Of a DNA stretch of 10,516 nucleotides, positions 1 to 6,332 are shown piece by piece (position 1 is the first letter of the stretch; each line of letters opens with the position of its first letter). Below the pieces are notes generated by a model. The model did no database searches, had not been told where the DNA came from, and was given only the letters and a program-made list of their open reading frames with translations. A program made the position numbers and the translations under genes. This stretch comes from Hyphomicrobiales bacterium (GTDB lineage: Bacteria; Pseudomonadota; Alphaproteobacteria; Rhizobiales; Aestuariivirgaceae): positions 1 through 10,516 of the forward strand of contig JANYGE010000390.1 in NCBI GenBank assembly GCA_025362535.1, read 5' to 3'.

Positions 1-59
1 TTCGGCATGGAACATTTGCTGCACATAATGCACGCGCTTCATGTCGGCATCGATGATTT
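1..59. repeat. Left copy of a 59-bp perfect direct repeat
   Basis: All 59 bases are identical to 622-680, in the same orientation and at an offset of 621. Base 60 (c, against g at 681) is the first mismatch, and similarity is lost beyond it. The repeat reaches the window edge, so its true length is unknown. It is a piece of thioesterase coding sequence. Confidence 0.95.
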
Positions 60-120
60 CTGGCTTTGTTTGGGCATCTAAGAGTATGTGAATAATGATC
101 GACGCATCGACGACTATCAT
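1..120 (-). CDS. Start of a VapC-type PIN toxin fused in frame to a thioesterase fragment; runs off the left edge
   Basis: Reading from 120 towards 1, the first 20 codons give MIVVDASIIIHILLDAQTKP. This is a typical PIN-domain beginning: a hydrophobic strand, then Asp5, normally the first metal-binding acid of these Mg-dependent ribonucleases. The ATG overlaps the antitoxin stop codon as ATGA, the usual vapBC layout. Inside codon 21 the sequence switches to a perfect copy of the thioesterase gene at 622-680, in the same reading frame, so the ORF continues as residues 82-100 of that enzyme (IIDADMKR and onward) up to the edge. The remaining PIN acidic residues are absent from what is visible, so this hybrid should not be an active nuclease. 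It may be a broken gene left by a tandem duplication, or an assembly artefact. The PIN identity rests on 20 residues plus the neighbouring antitoxin. Confidence 0.6.
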   Translation of the reverse strand, partial: MIVVDASIIIHILLDAQTKPEIIDADMKRVHYVQQMFHAE

Positions 121-347
121 CGATTGTCTCGATCTTCTCTAATCATCTCCGCAGCACTGGGGCTAAGGTTCATTGGTTTGCGAGCTCTTAACCGCGCATA
201 GACCTCTTTCATTGAGGGCCGCGCCACTTCACGCTCAATCAAGTTTTCAACCCAGTCTGTAATCGTCAAGCCCTCCTCAGTCGCACGAATTTTCACTTTC
301 TTGTGCAATTCGGGATTGAGATTTCGAACTTGGATCATCTTGTTCAT
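117..347 (-). CDS. Ribbon-helix-helix antitoxin of the VapB/FitA type
   Basis: This 76-residue protein would be the DNA-binding antitoxin of a vapBC-like module, neutralising a PIN ribonuclease and repressing its own operon. Residues 4-9 (MIQVRN) look like the RHH beta strand. They are followed by two helices, PELHKKVKIRATEEG and TITDWVENLIEREV, ending near residue 43. A charged tail follows and ends in AAEMIREDRDNR, resembling the C-terminal PIN-binding segment of FitA/VapB antitoxins. The stop overlaps the toxin ATG by four bases, implying translational coupling. Start choice: the ATG at 347 has no Shine-Dalgarno but lies 6 bases past a good -10 box. The ATG at 338 (MIQVRN) is an alternative. 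The family is clear; the exact subfamily is inferred. Confidence 0.85.
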   Translation of the reverse strand: MNKMIQVRNLNPELHKKVKIRATEEGLTITDWVENLIEREVARPSMKEVYARLRARKPMNLSPSAAEMIREDRDNR

Positions 348-353
348 GTGAAA

Positions 354-382
354 ACGATAATTTCATGTGCGGCACATGTCAA
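354..382 (-). promoter_or_regulatory. Sigma70-type promoter of the toxin-antitoxin operon
   Basis: On the minus strand a perfect -35 box TTGACA (382-377) is followed after exactly 17 bases by TATCGT (359-354), a 4/6 match to the -10 consensus. The antitoxin ATG at 347 begins 7 bases after the last base of the -10 box. Transcription would therefore start at or within a base or two of the start codon. This is a prediction from consensus match and position only. Confidence 0.6.
364..378. promoter_or_regulatory. Palindromic operator between the -35 and -10 boxes
   Basis: CATGTGC-G-GCACATG is a perfect inverted repeat with 7-base arms and a one-base centre. It lies in the promoter spacer and touches the -35 box. 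The half-site occurs again: TTCATGTG is found at 343-350 and 362-369, 19 bases apart, the first copy covering the antitoxin start codon. Ribbon-helix-helix antitoxins typically bind short palindromes or repeats over their own promoter, so this is a good candidate for autoregulation. Confidence 0.6.
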
Positions 383-441
383 GATTCAAATTTCTATGGA
401 CGCGATGGATTGTAAAGCTGGAGAAACGTCCAATTGATACG

Positions 442-921
442 TTACACTTTCCGCACAATCCCAATCTTATGCCCCACCTGCTTCGGCAGTGTTATGGCCT
501 TGTGTTCGGCCAGCATCGCATCAATCCGCACTTGAATACCGCTCGGAAACGGAGCCGTCTTCTTCGCGGTCAAATCGACGTGAGCGACCATAACTTCCAG
601 CACACAGCTTAGAAAATTCTCTTCGGCATGGAACATTTGCTGCACATAATGCACGCGCTTCATGTCGGCATCGATGATTTGGTTTTCGATGCGCACTTTG
701 TCGCCAGCGTGAATCTCATGGGTGTAGGTGGTGTGGGTTTCCAAGGTGAAGAAGCTGCAATTGGTTTCTTTCACATATTCCGGCCCTAATCCGAAGGTTT
801 CGAACATTTCTTCGGCGGATTTATCGAAGAGCACGGCATAATAGGCCATGTTCAAATGGCCGTTATAATCGGTCCATTGATCTTCGACTGTGAGCAGTTG
901 TCCAATCCACGGTGAGGGCAT
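442..921 (-). CDS. Hotdog-fold acyl-CoA thioesterase (4HBT/FadM-YbgC type)
   Basis: This 159-residue cytoplasmic enzyme is predicted to hydrolyse an acyl-CoA thioester; the substrate cannot be read from sequence. Residues 15-27 contain the family pattern W-x-D-Y-N-G-H-L-N, with Asp18 as the likely catalytic acid, followed by the long hotdog helix (FDKSAEEMFETFG). Strand-rich sequence follows (THTTYTHEIHAGDKVRIEN). Similar proteins and domains occur in carnitine/betaine catabolism, but nothing here fixes that role. I chose the ATG at 921 because AGGA stands six bases upstream. An in-frame ATG at 957 would add 12 residues and overlap the start codon of the divergent dehydrogenase. Codons 82-100 are duplicated at 1-59. 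The full-length gene appears intact despite that rearrangement. Confidence 0.85.
   Translation of the reverse strand: MPSPWIGQLLTVEDQWTDYNGHLNMAYYAVLFDKSAEEMFETFGLGPEYVKETNCSFFTLETHTTYTHEIHAGDKVRIENQIIDADMKRVHYVQQMFHAEENFLSCVLEVMVAHVDLTAKKTAPFPSGIQVRIDAMLAEHKAITLPKQVGHKIGIVRKV
622..680. repeat. Right copy of the 59-bp perfect direct repeat, inside the thioesterase gene
   Basis: This copy is identical to 1-59 and encodes thioesterase residues 82-100 plus two bases of codon 81. It sits in the intact gene, so it is presumably the original and the left copy the derived one. Confidence 0.95.
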
Positions 922-955
922 GGTAAATCCTATCGCTTGTGTTAGTTTCTGAGTC

Positions 956-2350
956 ATGGATACATTAGTTTCGAACACTGGCACACAGCAAGCGATTGCC
1001 GACATTCGCAATCTCCTTGGCGACCGACTTTCGACAGCCCAGATTGTGCGGGAGCAGCATGGCAAGGACCAAACGTGGAACCCTTCAGCACCGCCAGATG
1101 CGGTGGTCTTTGTGCATTCCACAGAGGAGGTGCAGGCTGTTGTAAAAATCTGCGCGCGGCATGCTGTGCCGATTATTCCGTATGGTGTGGGCAGTTCACT
1201 GGAGGGGCATTTCACAGCGCCCTATGGTGGAATATGTATTGATCTCAGTCAGATGGATAAAATTCTTGAGGTGAATGCTGAGGATATGGATTGCCGCGTG
1301 CAGGCAGGCGTAACGCGTAAACAACTCAATGTGGAATTGCGTGATAAGGGCCTGTTCTTTCCCATTGATCCCGGTGCTGATGCCTCTCTCGGCGGCATGA
1401 CCGCGACGCGGGCCTCCGGCACCAACGCCGTGCGCTATGGCACGATGAAAGATAATGTGATGTCAATCACTGCGGTTATGGCAGATGGTTCGATCGTGCG
1501 CATGGGAACGCGGGCGCGAAAATCTTCGGCGGGCTATGATTTGACCCGGCTTATGGTGGGCTCCGAGGGCACACTGGGGGTGATCACCGAAGTGGGATTG
1601 AAGCTTTACGGCATTCCGGAAGCGATCAAGGCGGGTGTGGTTTCTTTTCCTTCGATTGAGGATTGTTGCAATGCTGCCATCCAAGCCATCCAAATGGGTA
1701 TTCCAATTGCCCGAATTGAGCTTGTGGATGTGGAGCATATCAAAGCGATCAATGCCTATTCGAAATTGACTTTGGCGCAAGCACCCACCCTGTTTGTGGA
1801 ATTTCACGGTACTCACGCTGGCGTTGCTGAACAGGCCGATATGTTTGCAGCGATTGCTGGAGAGTTTGGTGCTGGGGTTTTTGACTGGGCCACACAGGAA
1901 GAGGACCGTACACGTTTGTGGCAGGCGCGGCATGATGCGTTTTGGGCGACCAAGAACCTGATGCCCGGCAAGGAGGAATCGATTGCTACGGATGTGTGTG
2001 TGCCGATTTCACGTCTCGCCGAATGTGTGGTGGAGACCCAGAAAGACTTAGCCGAGCATAAAGTTTATGGCCCAATCATCGGTCATGTGGGCGATGGCAA
2101 TTTTCACGTCGTGCTGTTTTGTGATCGAAGTGATGCCAATGAGGTTAGTCGCGTGAAGGATGTTTATGGTCGATTGATCAAGCGAGCGCTTGCTATGGGT
2201 GGCACGTGCACAGGTGAGCATGGTATTGGTTCTGGCAAGCGCGAGTATCTCGCATTGGAACATGGCAACGGGCTTGATGTGATGCGGGCCATAAAATTGG
2301 CGTTAGATCCTCAGAACATCATGAATCCTGGTAAGAACGCGAGCCCCTGA
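956..2350 (+). CDS. dld: FAD-linked D-lactate dehydrogenase (cytochrome) family
   Basis: This 464-residue flavoenzyme of the GlcD/LDHD family should oxidise D-lactate or a related D-2-hydroxyacid to the 2-keto acid, passing electrons to a cytochrome or quinone. The N-terminal FAD-binding domain shows PYGVGSSLEGH at 75-85 and DPGADASLGGM from 138, then TRASGTNAVRYG at 151-162. The C-terminal substrate-side domain carries the metal/active-site histidine motif GHVGDGNFH at 376-384, GEHGIGSGK at 420-428 and the terminal NPGK at 457-460. Length and motif order fit the family without gaps. An in-frame TGA at 950-952 rules out any upstream start, and no good Shine-Dalgarno precedes the ATG. The stop overlaps the next gene as TGATG. 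D-lactate is the likeliest substrate; glycolate or 2-hydroxyglutarate cannot be excluded. Confidence 0.88.
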   Translation: MDTLVSNTGTQQAIADIRNLLGDRLSTAQIVREQHGKDQTWNPSAPPDAVVFVHSTEEVQAVVKICARHAVPIIPYGVGSSLEGHFTAPYGGICIDLSQMDKILEVNAEDMDCRVQAGVTRKQLNVELRDKGLFFPIDPGADASLGGMTATRASGTNAVRYGTMKDNVMSITAVMADGSIVRMGTRARKSSAGYDLTRLMVGSEGTLGVITEVGLKLYGIPEAIKAGVVSFPSIEDCCNAAIQAIQMGIPIARIELVDVEHIKAINAYSKLTLAQAPTLFVEFHGTHAGVAEQADMFAAIAGEFGAGVFDWATQEEDRTRLWQARHDAFWATKNLMPGKEESIATDVCVPISRLAECVVETQKDLAEHKVYGPIIGHVGDGNFHVVLFCDRSDANEVSRVKDVYGRLIKRALAMGGTCTGEHGIGSGKREYLALEHGNGLDVMRAIKLALDPQNIMNPGKNASP

Positions 2351-5300
2351 TGAGTATTTGGAAATCACCGATTTTTTACTTTGGAATTTTTTTGGCGTTG
2401 GCGGTGAGCGCGGCACTTTTGGCCCCCTTTGTCGTCAACTGGAATGTCTACCGTGACAATCTCGAGTCCTATGGCCGCAATTTAACTGGACGCGATGTTG
2501 CAATAAATGGCGAGATTTCGGCACGGTTATTTCCTTGGCCGCGATTGGTTATGAATGATGTGACGGTTGGCAATCCTTCGGGATTTGTTGGAATGCCTAT
2601 GGTGAACGCTGATACGTTGACCATGCAGCTTAATCTTACAGGTTTGATGGCAGGTGAAATTCGCGTTGAAACGATTACTTTTGAACACCCGGTTGTAAAT
2701 CTTAGGCGACAAGATGCCGGAAAATTCAATTGGATATTTCACCCCGATCAAGCGCTACAAGATTCAAAACTGTTAGATCATGTGAAGCTTGATCAGATCA
2801 TCGTGCAGGATGGCGAGCTTTATCTACAAGACGAAACGCAAGCATTTGAGATGGGCTTTACGCAGCTTAATATCAGGATGTCGGCCAATGTCGTGGAAGG
2901 GCCATGGCGGGTGCTTGGTACAGCAAGACAGGGCGAAATTCCGCTCGCAATTTCTTTCACCAGTCAGGTTTTTAAACCAGGCCAACCCTTTGGTTTTGGT
3001 GTGAGGTTGGAACCTCAAGATGGAACACTGCCAGCTTTGATTTTTGACGGTGATTTGCGGGGTGAGACCTTGCAAGGAAAGTTGCTGTTGGAACCCGTGG
3101 TCACTGCGGACGGTCGTGAGAGTCTGGAAGGCGCCTTCAAGCCATTGCAACTGCAATCAAACCTTGAGGCAAGCTTTAATCATATCGCGTTGAATGATAT
3201 TCAAATCATTCCCGCTGACAAGAAAGACAATGGAACGCTGATTCAAGGCTCTGCTTCTGCAGTGTTTGATAAGGGGGTGAAAGCTACTCTGAAATTGGAT
3301 TCACCCCGGCTCAATCTTGATGCCTTGGCCGGATCGCAATCGCTGCGCGTCTGGCGTGCTGGTGGCGTCATGGCGCTTGTTAATAAGGTTATGAGGGATT
3401 TTCCTGAGGTTTTGGATCTTCAGGCCTCACTCAAGGTGGCTTCGCTTTCTGCTGATGGTGAAACCATAGAGAATTTGAACGTTGATCTTGCAGCTGAGCA
3501 AAATGCAATTCGCGTAAAAGAACTTTCGGCAAATTTGCCTGGGCGCAGCCGGATGAAATTTAGTGGTGTGGCCTTTCCGGGGGATTTAGCGGCGCAGCTG
3601 GGGGGCACATTGGCTTTTGAAAGCAATGATGCTCGACAATTTATGGGGTGGCTGTGGCCCGAGGGCAGGCCCAATTTCGCCAAATATTGGACAGGTAATC
3701 GTGGGCGGTTCAAATCGCAATCGAGTATTGATTGGTCTGGGCAGCATTTTCTCATGCAAGATTTGAAATATGAGCTGGATGGGGCCGGAGGTGATGCTGC
3801 ACTTGCGGTTCAATTGGGGGCATTGCCGGCAATTGATCTGCGGGTGAACTCCAAGCTTTTGGATTTGGACAATTACATGCGCGGTGGCCTCGCCAAACTT
3901 GCGCAAGGATCTGGCCTTGCTGCACTGCTGCAAGGCGATGGAGGAATGGAGAAGCGGCTTTCACTGCGTAGTGATGTCTTACGGGTAAATGGCGTCGAGG
4001 CTCAAAATGTCGCTTTGGAATTTGATTCAAGTCTCAGCGGGTTTGATATCAAGGCTTTTGAGATTGGTTCAGTGGAGGGGGCTTCATTGCGCGGCCAGGG
4101 TTTGGTGTTGCAGAGTCCGGATGGTCCGTCTGGCGATTTAAAAGCCAAGCTCACGGCAAAAGACCCACGCGGCTTTTTACGTCTTTTGGGGGTCACCGGA
4201 AATGGGCTTGATCCCCTCTGGACCGATGCCTTGGGGGAGACCGATATGGATGCGGTGATTTCATTCAGACCAGGAAACGCTGAGCCCAAAGTGAATTACA
4301 GCCTCGCCGGCACATCAGGTCCGCTGCAGATGACGGTTTCGGGCGATGTCAAAGATTTGGCCAAGGGCAATGATGCGATGATCACGCTCAGCTCTGAAAT
4401 TAATGCAGCCGATAGTGCAGTTTTTGCGAAAATGGTTGGATGGAAAGTGGCAGCACCAACAGTATCAGCTGGAAAAATTGTTGTGACGGCCATTGGCTCG
4501 CATTCACAAGGCTTCAAGTCGGATATTGCTGTTGAGGCGCTCGCCGCAAAGTTTGGTTTTGATGGCCAAGTCGAGCTTGGACAATCACTGCCCGTTTTGA
4601 ATGGTCATTTGACCGCAGATGCCGACGATGGATCGACGCTCATTCAGGCCATTGGGCTGCCATTGGCCGAGATCAGTGCGGCACCGCTTCAATTGAGCGC
4701 AAATATTGCTCCTTTGGATGGTGGTTTAAATTTCACAGAAGTGCAGGGGCATATGTTGTCGCAAGACTTTGCAGGCAGTTTGCAGATTGCCCGTGAAGGT
4801 AAGCTCAATGCCAATTTCAATTTGGATCAAGTGAATTTAAAGAGCGCGCTTTCGGCTGCATTTATGCCATGGCAGGGTAAAGTGAGTGCAATGGGCGAAG
4901 CATTCTCAAGTGACTATGGAAGTCTCTCTGGGGAGGTGTGGCTGCATCCAACTGTCTTGCAAACTGATTTTGGACCAGACCTAAAAGAAGCCGTGATCGG
5001 GATTTCATTTGATCAGAATGGAAGGCAAGCCACTGTGGTGGCGCGCGATGCCGTTGCAGAGCCATTTAAGCTCGATCTTTCAGTTATTCCCAAGGATGGC
5101 GCTTATGCTGTTTCGGGTTCCGCCCACATATCATATGATATTGGGCGCATCTTGAAAGATCAGTCAGGCGCTAATTTTGCAACAGGAACCGCGATTGTTG
5201 ATGCCAAGGTTTCGGGCTTTGGCCGAAGCCCAACTGCAGCAATTTCGAGTTTTTCAGGTGATACTTCTTATATTCTGCGCGATGCTAAACTCACGCAGCT

Positions 5301-5991
5301 TTCGCCGCAGAATTTCTTTGCGCTGATTGGCAGCGTCAAGAATGCAGGCGATTTACAAGCAGCACTTTCAGCCATGCAGAGAGGGCCTGGTATTGCTTTG
5401 GACAGCCAAAAAGGGGCAGTGACCGTGCAGCATGGTCTGGCGGTTTTTGAGCCTCTGGCTTTGGCCACGCCAGAAGCGGATTTGAAAATTACGCCGAACT
5501 ATGATTTTTCCACCAATGAATTTGAAACCCGTGTGGATGTTGTGGCGAAGGATGCGAAACTCACGCCGCCAATGGAAGTGACCTATTCTGGAATTCCCGG
5601 CGCGTTGCGCGCGCGCAGTGATACTGCAGCGGTTTCAACAAAGTTAAGCAATGATTTTATCGCGCGCGATTTGGCTGAGCTGGAACGTGTGCAGCGCGAA
5701 CAGGCGAGAATTGCGGCTGAAGAATTGGCGCAACAAAAGGCTGATGAAGCCAAGTTTGCTGCATTTCAGGCTCAACGTTTAGAGTTGCGCTTGCGTCAGC
5801 GTGAGCAACGTGTGTTTGCGGCACAGCGCCTCATCGATGCAGAACGTGAAAAAGCCAGCTGGGCCAAATTGATGGCAGGAGCGGCCGCGATCAACAAAAC
5901 TGAAATACGGAAATTCTTGCGAATGCTGCAAAAGCCAAAGCCATTAGTTTTGGAGCCGGTGCAAGATCCATACGCGAATAGCACTCGATAG
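2350..5991 (+). CDS. AsmA family envelope protein with a C-terminal coiled coil
   Basis: This 1213-residue protein begins with a short cytoplasmic stretch and one membrane anchor (about 7-29). Next comes the typical AsmA opening, GRDVAINGEISARLFPWPRL at 47-66, then VTVGNPSGF. A very long region of alternating beta-strand pattern follows, ending in an AsmA-like C-terminal section from about residue 968. AsmA-like proteins sit in the inner membrane, project into the periplasm and are linked to outer-membrane assembly and phospholipid transfer between membranes. The last ~110 residues differ: a highly charged Glu/Gln/Arg/Ala helix (about 1108-1170, predicted coiled coil) and a basic-to-proline tail. 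The ATG overlaps the dehydrogenase TGA by one base, so translation is probably coupled. The 3' end overlaps the opposing RHH gene by 48 bases. Confidence 0.88.
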   Translation: MSIWKSPIFYFGIFLALAVSAALLAPFVVNWNVYRDNLESYGRNLTGRDVAINGEISARLFPWPRLVMNDVTVGNPSGFVGMPMVNADTLTMQLNLTGLMAGEIRVETITFEHPVVNLRRQDAGKFNWIFHPDQALQDSKLLDHVKLDQIIVQDGELYLQDETQAFEMGFTQLNIRMSANVVEGPWRVLGTARQGEIPLAISFTSQVFKPGQPFGFGVRLEPQDGTLPALIFDGDLRGETLQGKLLLEPVVTADGRESLEGAFKPLQLQSNLEASFNHIALNDIQIIPADKKDNGTLIQGSASAVFDKGVKATLKLDSPRLNLDALAGSQSLRVWRAGGVMALVNKVMRDFPEVLDLQASLKVASLSADGETIENLNVDLAAEQNAIRVKELSANLPGRSRMKFSGVAFPGDLAAQLGGTLAFESNDARQFMGWLWPEGRPNFAKYWTGNRGRFKSQSSIDWSGQHFLMQDLKYELDGAGGDAALAVQLGALPAIDLRVNSKLLDLDNYMRGGLAKLAQGSGLAALLQGDGGMEKRLSLRSDVLRVNGVEAQNVALEFDSSLSGFDIKAFEIGSVEGASLRGQGLVLQSPDGPSGDLKAKLTAKDPRGFLRLLGVTGNGLDPLWTDALGETDMDAVISFRPGNAEPKVNYSLAGTSGPLQMTVSGDVKDLAKGNDAMITLSSEINAADSAVFAKMVGWKVAAPTVSAGKIVVTAIGSHSQGFKSDIAVEALAAKFGFDGQVELGQSLPVLNGHLTADADDGSTLIQAIGLPLAEISAAPLQLSANIAPLDGGLNFTEVQGHMLSQDFAGSLQIAREGKLNANFNLDQVNLKSALSAAFMPWQGKVSAMGEAFSSDYGSLSGEVWLHPTVLQTDFGPDLKEAVIGISFDQNGRQATVVARDAVAEPFKLDLSVIPKDGAYAVSGSAHISYDIGRILKDQSGANFATGTAIVDAKVSGFGRSPTAAISSFSGDTSYILRDAKLTQLSPQNFFALIGSVKNAGDLQAALSAMQRGPGIALDSQKGAVTVQHGLAVFEPLALATPEADLKITPNYDFSTNEFETRVDVVAKDAKLTPPMEVTYSGIPGALRARSDTAAVSTKLSNDFIARDLAELERVQREQARIAAEELAQQKADEAKFAAFQAQRLELRLRQREQRVFAAQRLIDAEREKASWAKLMAGAAAINKTEIRKFLRMLQKPKPLVLEPVQDPYANSTR

Positions 5992-6153
5992 ATTTCGCTC
6001 ACCGCGTGCTGCGTCAATCTCACTGACCAGTGCAGCAATGGTTTTGCGCTCGGCTCCCGCAATTTTTTTGAGCTCGCTCCAAAATTCATTCTCAAGCGAA
6101 AGTGAAGTGCGGTGGCCTGCGATGGTGAGGGAACGCTTGAGGTCTTTGGCCAT
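5944..6153 (-). CDS. Small ribbon-helix-helix protein (RHH_4-like)
   Basis: This 69-residue protein has LKRSLTIAGHRTSLSLENEFW near the N terminus (beta strand, then a helix start), followed by ELKKIAGAERKTIAALVSEI and the tail SSAIRVWILHRL. This matches the small RHH family found beside fumC in many alphaproteobacteria. The fold suggests sequence-specific DNA binding as a dimer, but no target or physiological role is known to me. The ATG at 6153 shares one base with the DUF4169 stop (TGATG). A GTG one codon earlier is possible. It is the last gene of the fumC operon and its final 48 bases lie antisense to the AsmA gene. It has no toxin partner next to it, so it is probably not an antitoxin. 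Confidence 0.82.
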   Translation of the reverse strand: MAKDLKRSLTIAGHRTSLSLENEFWSELKKIAGAERKTIAALVSEIDAARGERNLSSAIRVWILHRLQN

Positions 6154-6332
6154 CACGTGTCGCGTTTCTTGCCATCCAAGCTTTTTGCTGAACGGTTGTT
6201 TTCACTAGCAGTGATGGCTTTTTCAGTTTTGCTGCGACCAAACTTTACGCGATTGGCGTCGGCTTGTTTTTCAGTTTCAGCACGCGCCAGATTTTTTTTG
6301 GCGCGGCGTAAGTTTATGATCTCGGCGTTCAC
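6153..6332 (-). CDS. DUF4169 family small basic protein, GTG start
   Basis: This is a 59-residue protein of unknown function. The N-terminal signature [10 protein letters not shown](K) at 4-13 is followed by a charged, mostly helical stretch ([19 protein letters not shown]), then RSKTEKAI and the basic tail LDGKKRDT. This is the recognisable DUF4169 pattern: NLRRARK, then ANR.KFGR.K.EK, then LDG. The GTG at 6332-6330 overlaps the fumC TGA as GTGA, and its own stop overlaps the next ATG as TGATG, so all three genes appear translationally coupled. The start is well supported by that overlap and by the family's short N terminus. The protein is Lys/Arg rich, which would suit nucleic-acid or acidic-protein contacts, but that is only inference. 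Confidence 0.82.
   Translation of the reverse strand: MNAEIINLRRAKKNLARAETEKQADANRVKFGRSKTEKAITASENNRSAKSLDGKKRDT

Noticed and set aside
397..432. Inverted repeat TGGACG / CGTCCA downstream of the thioesterase stop
   Set aside because: The stem is only 6 base pairs with a 24-base loop and has no T-run on either strand, so it is not a convincing terminator.
367..612. 81-codon open frame on the plus strand
   Set aside because: It lies antisense to the end of the thioesterase and over the toxin-antitoxin promoter, and its translation resembles no family.
922..1215. Upstream extension of the thioesterase reading frame to 1215
   Set aside because: The extension is antisense to the well-supported start of the dehydrogenase and reads as non-family sequence; the ATG at 921 has an AGGA site and fits family length.
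5600..5620. Alternating GC run (gcgcgttgcgcgcgcgcag) as a structural DNA element
   Set aside because: It is short, inside the AsmA coding frame, and explained by Ala/Arg codons.
5944..6153. RHH protein as an antitoxin of a second toxin-antitoxin pair
   Set aside because: No toxin gene is adjacent; the partners are DUF4169 and fumC, and downstream lies the opposing AsmA gene.
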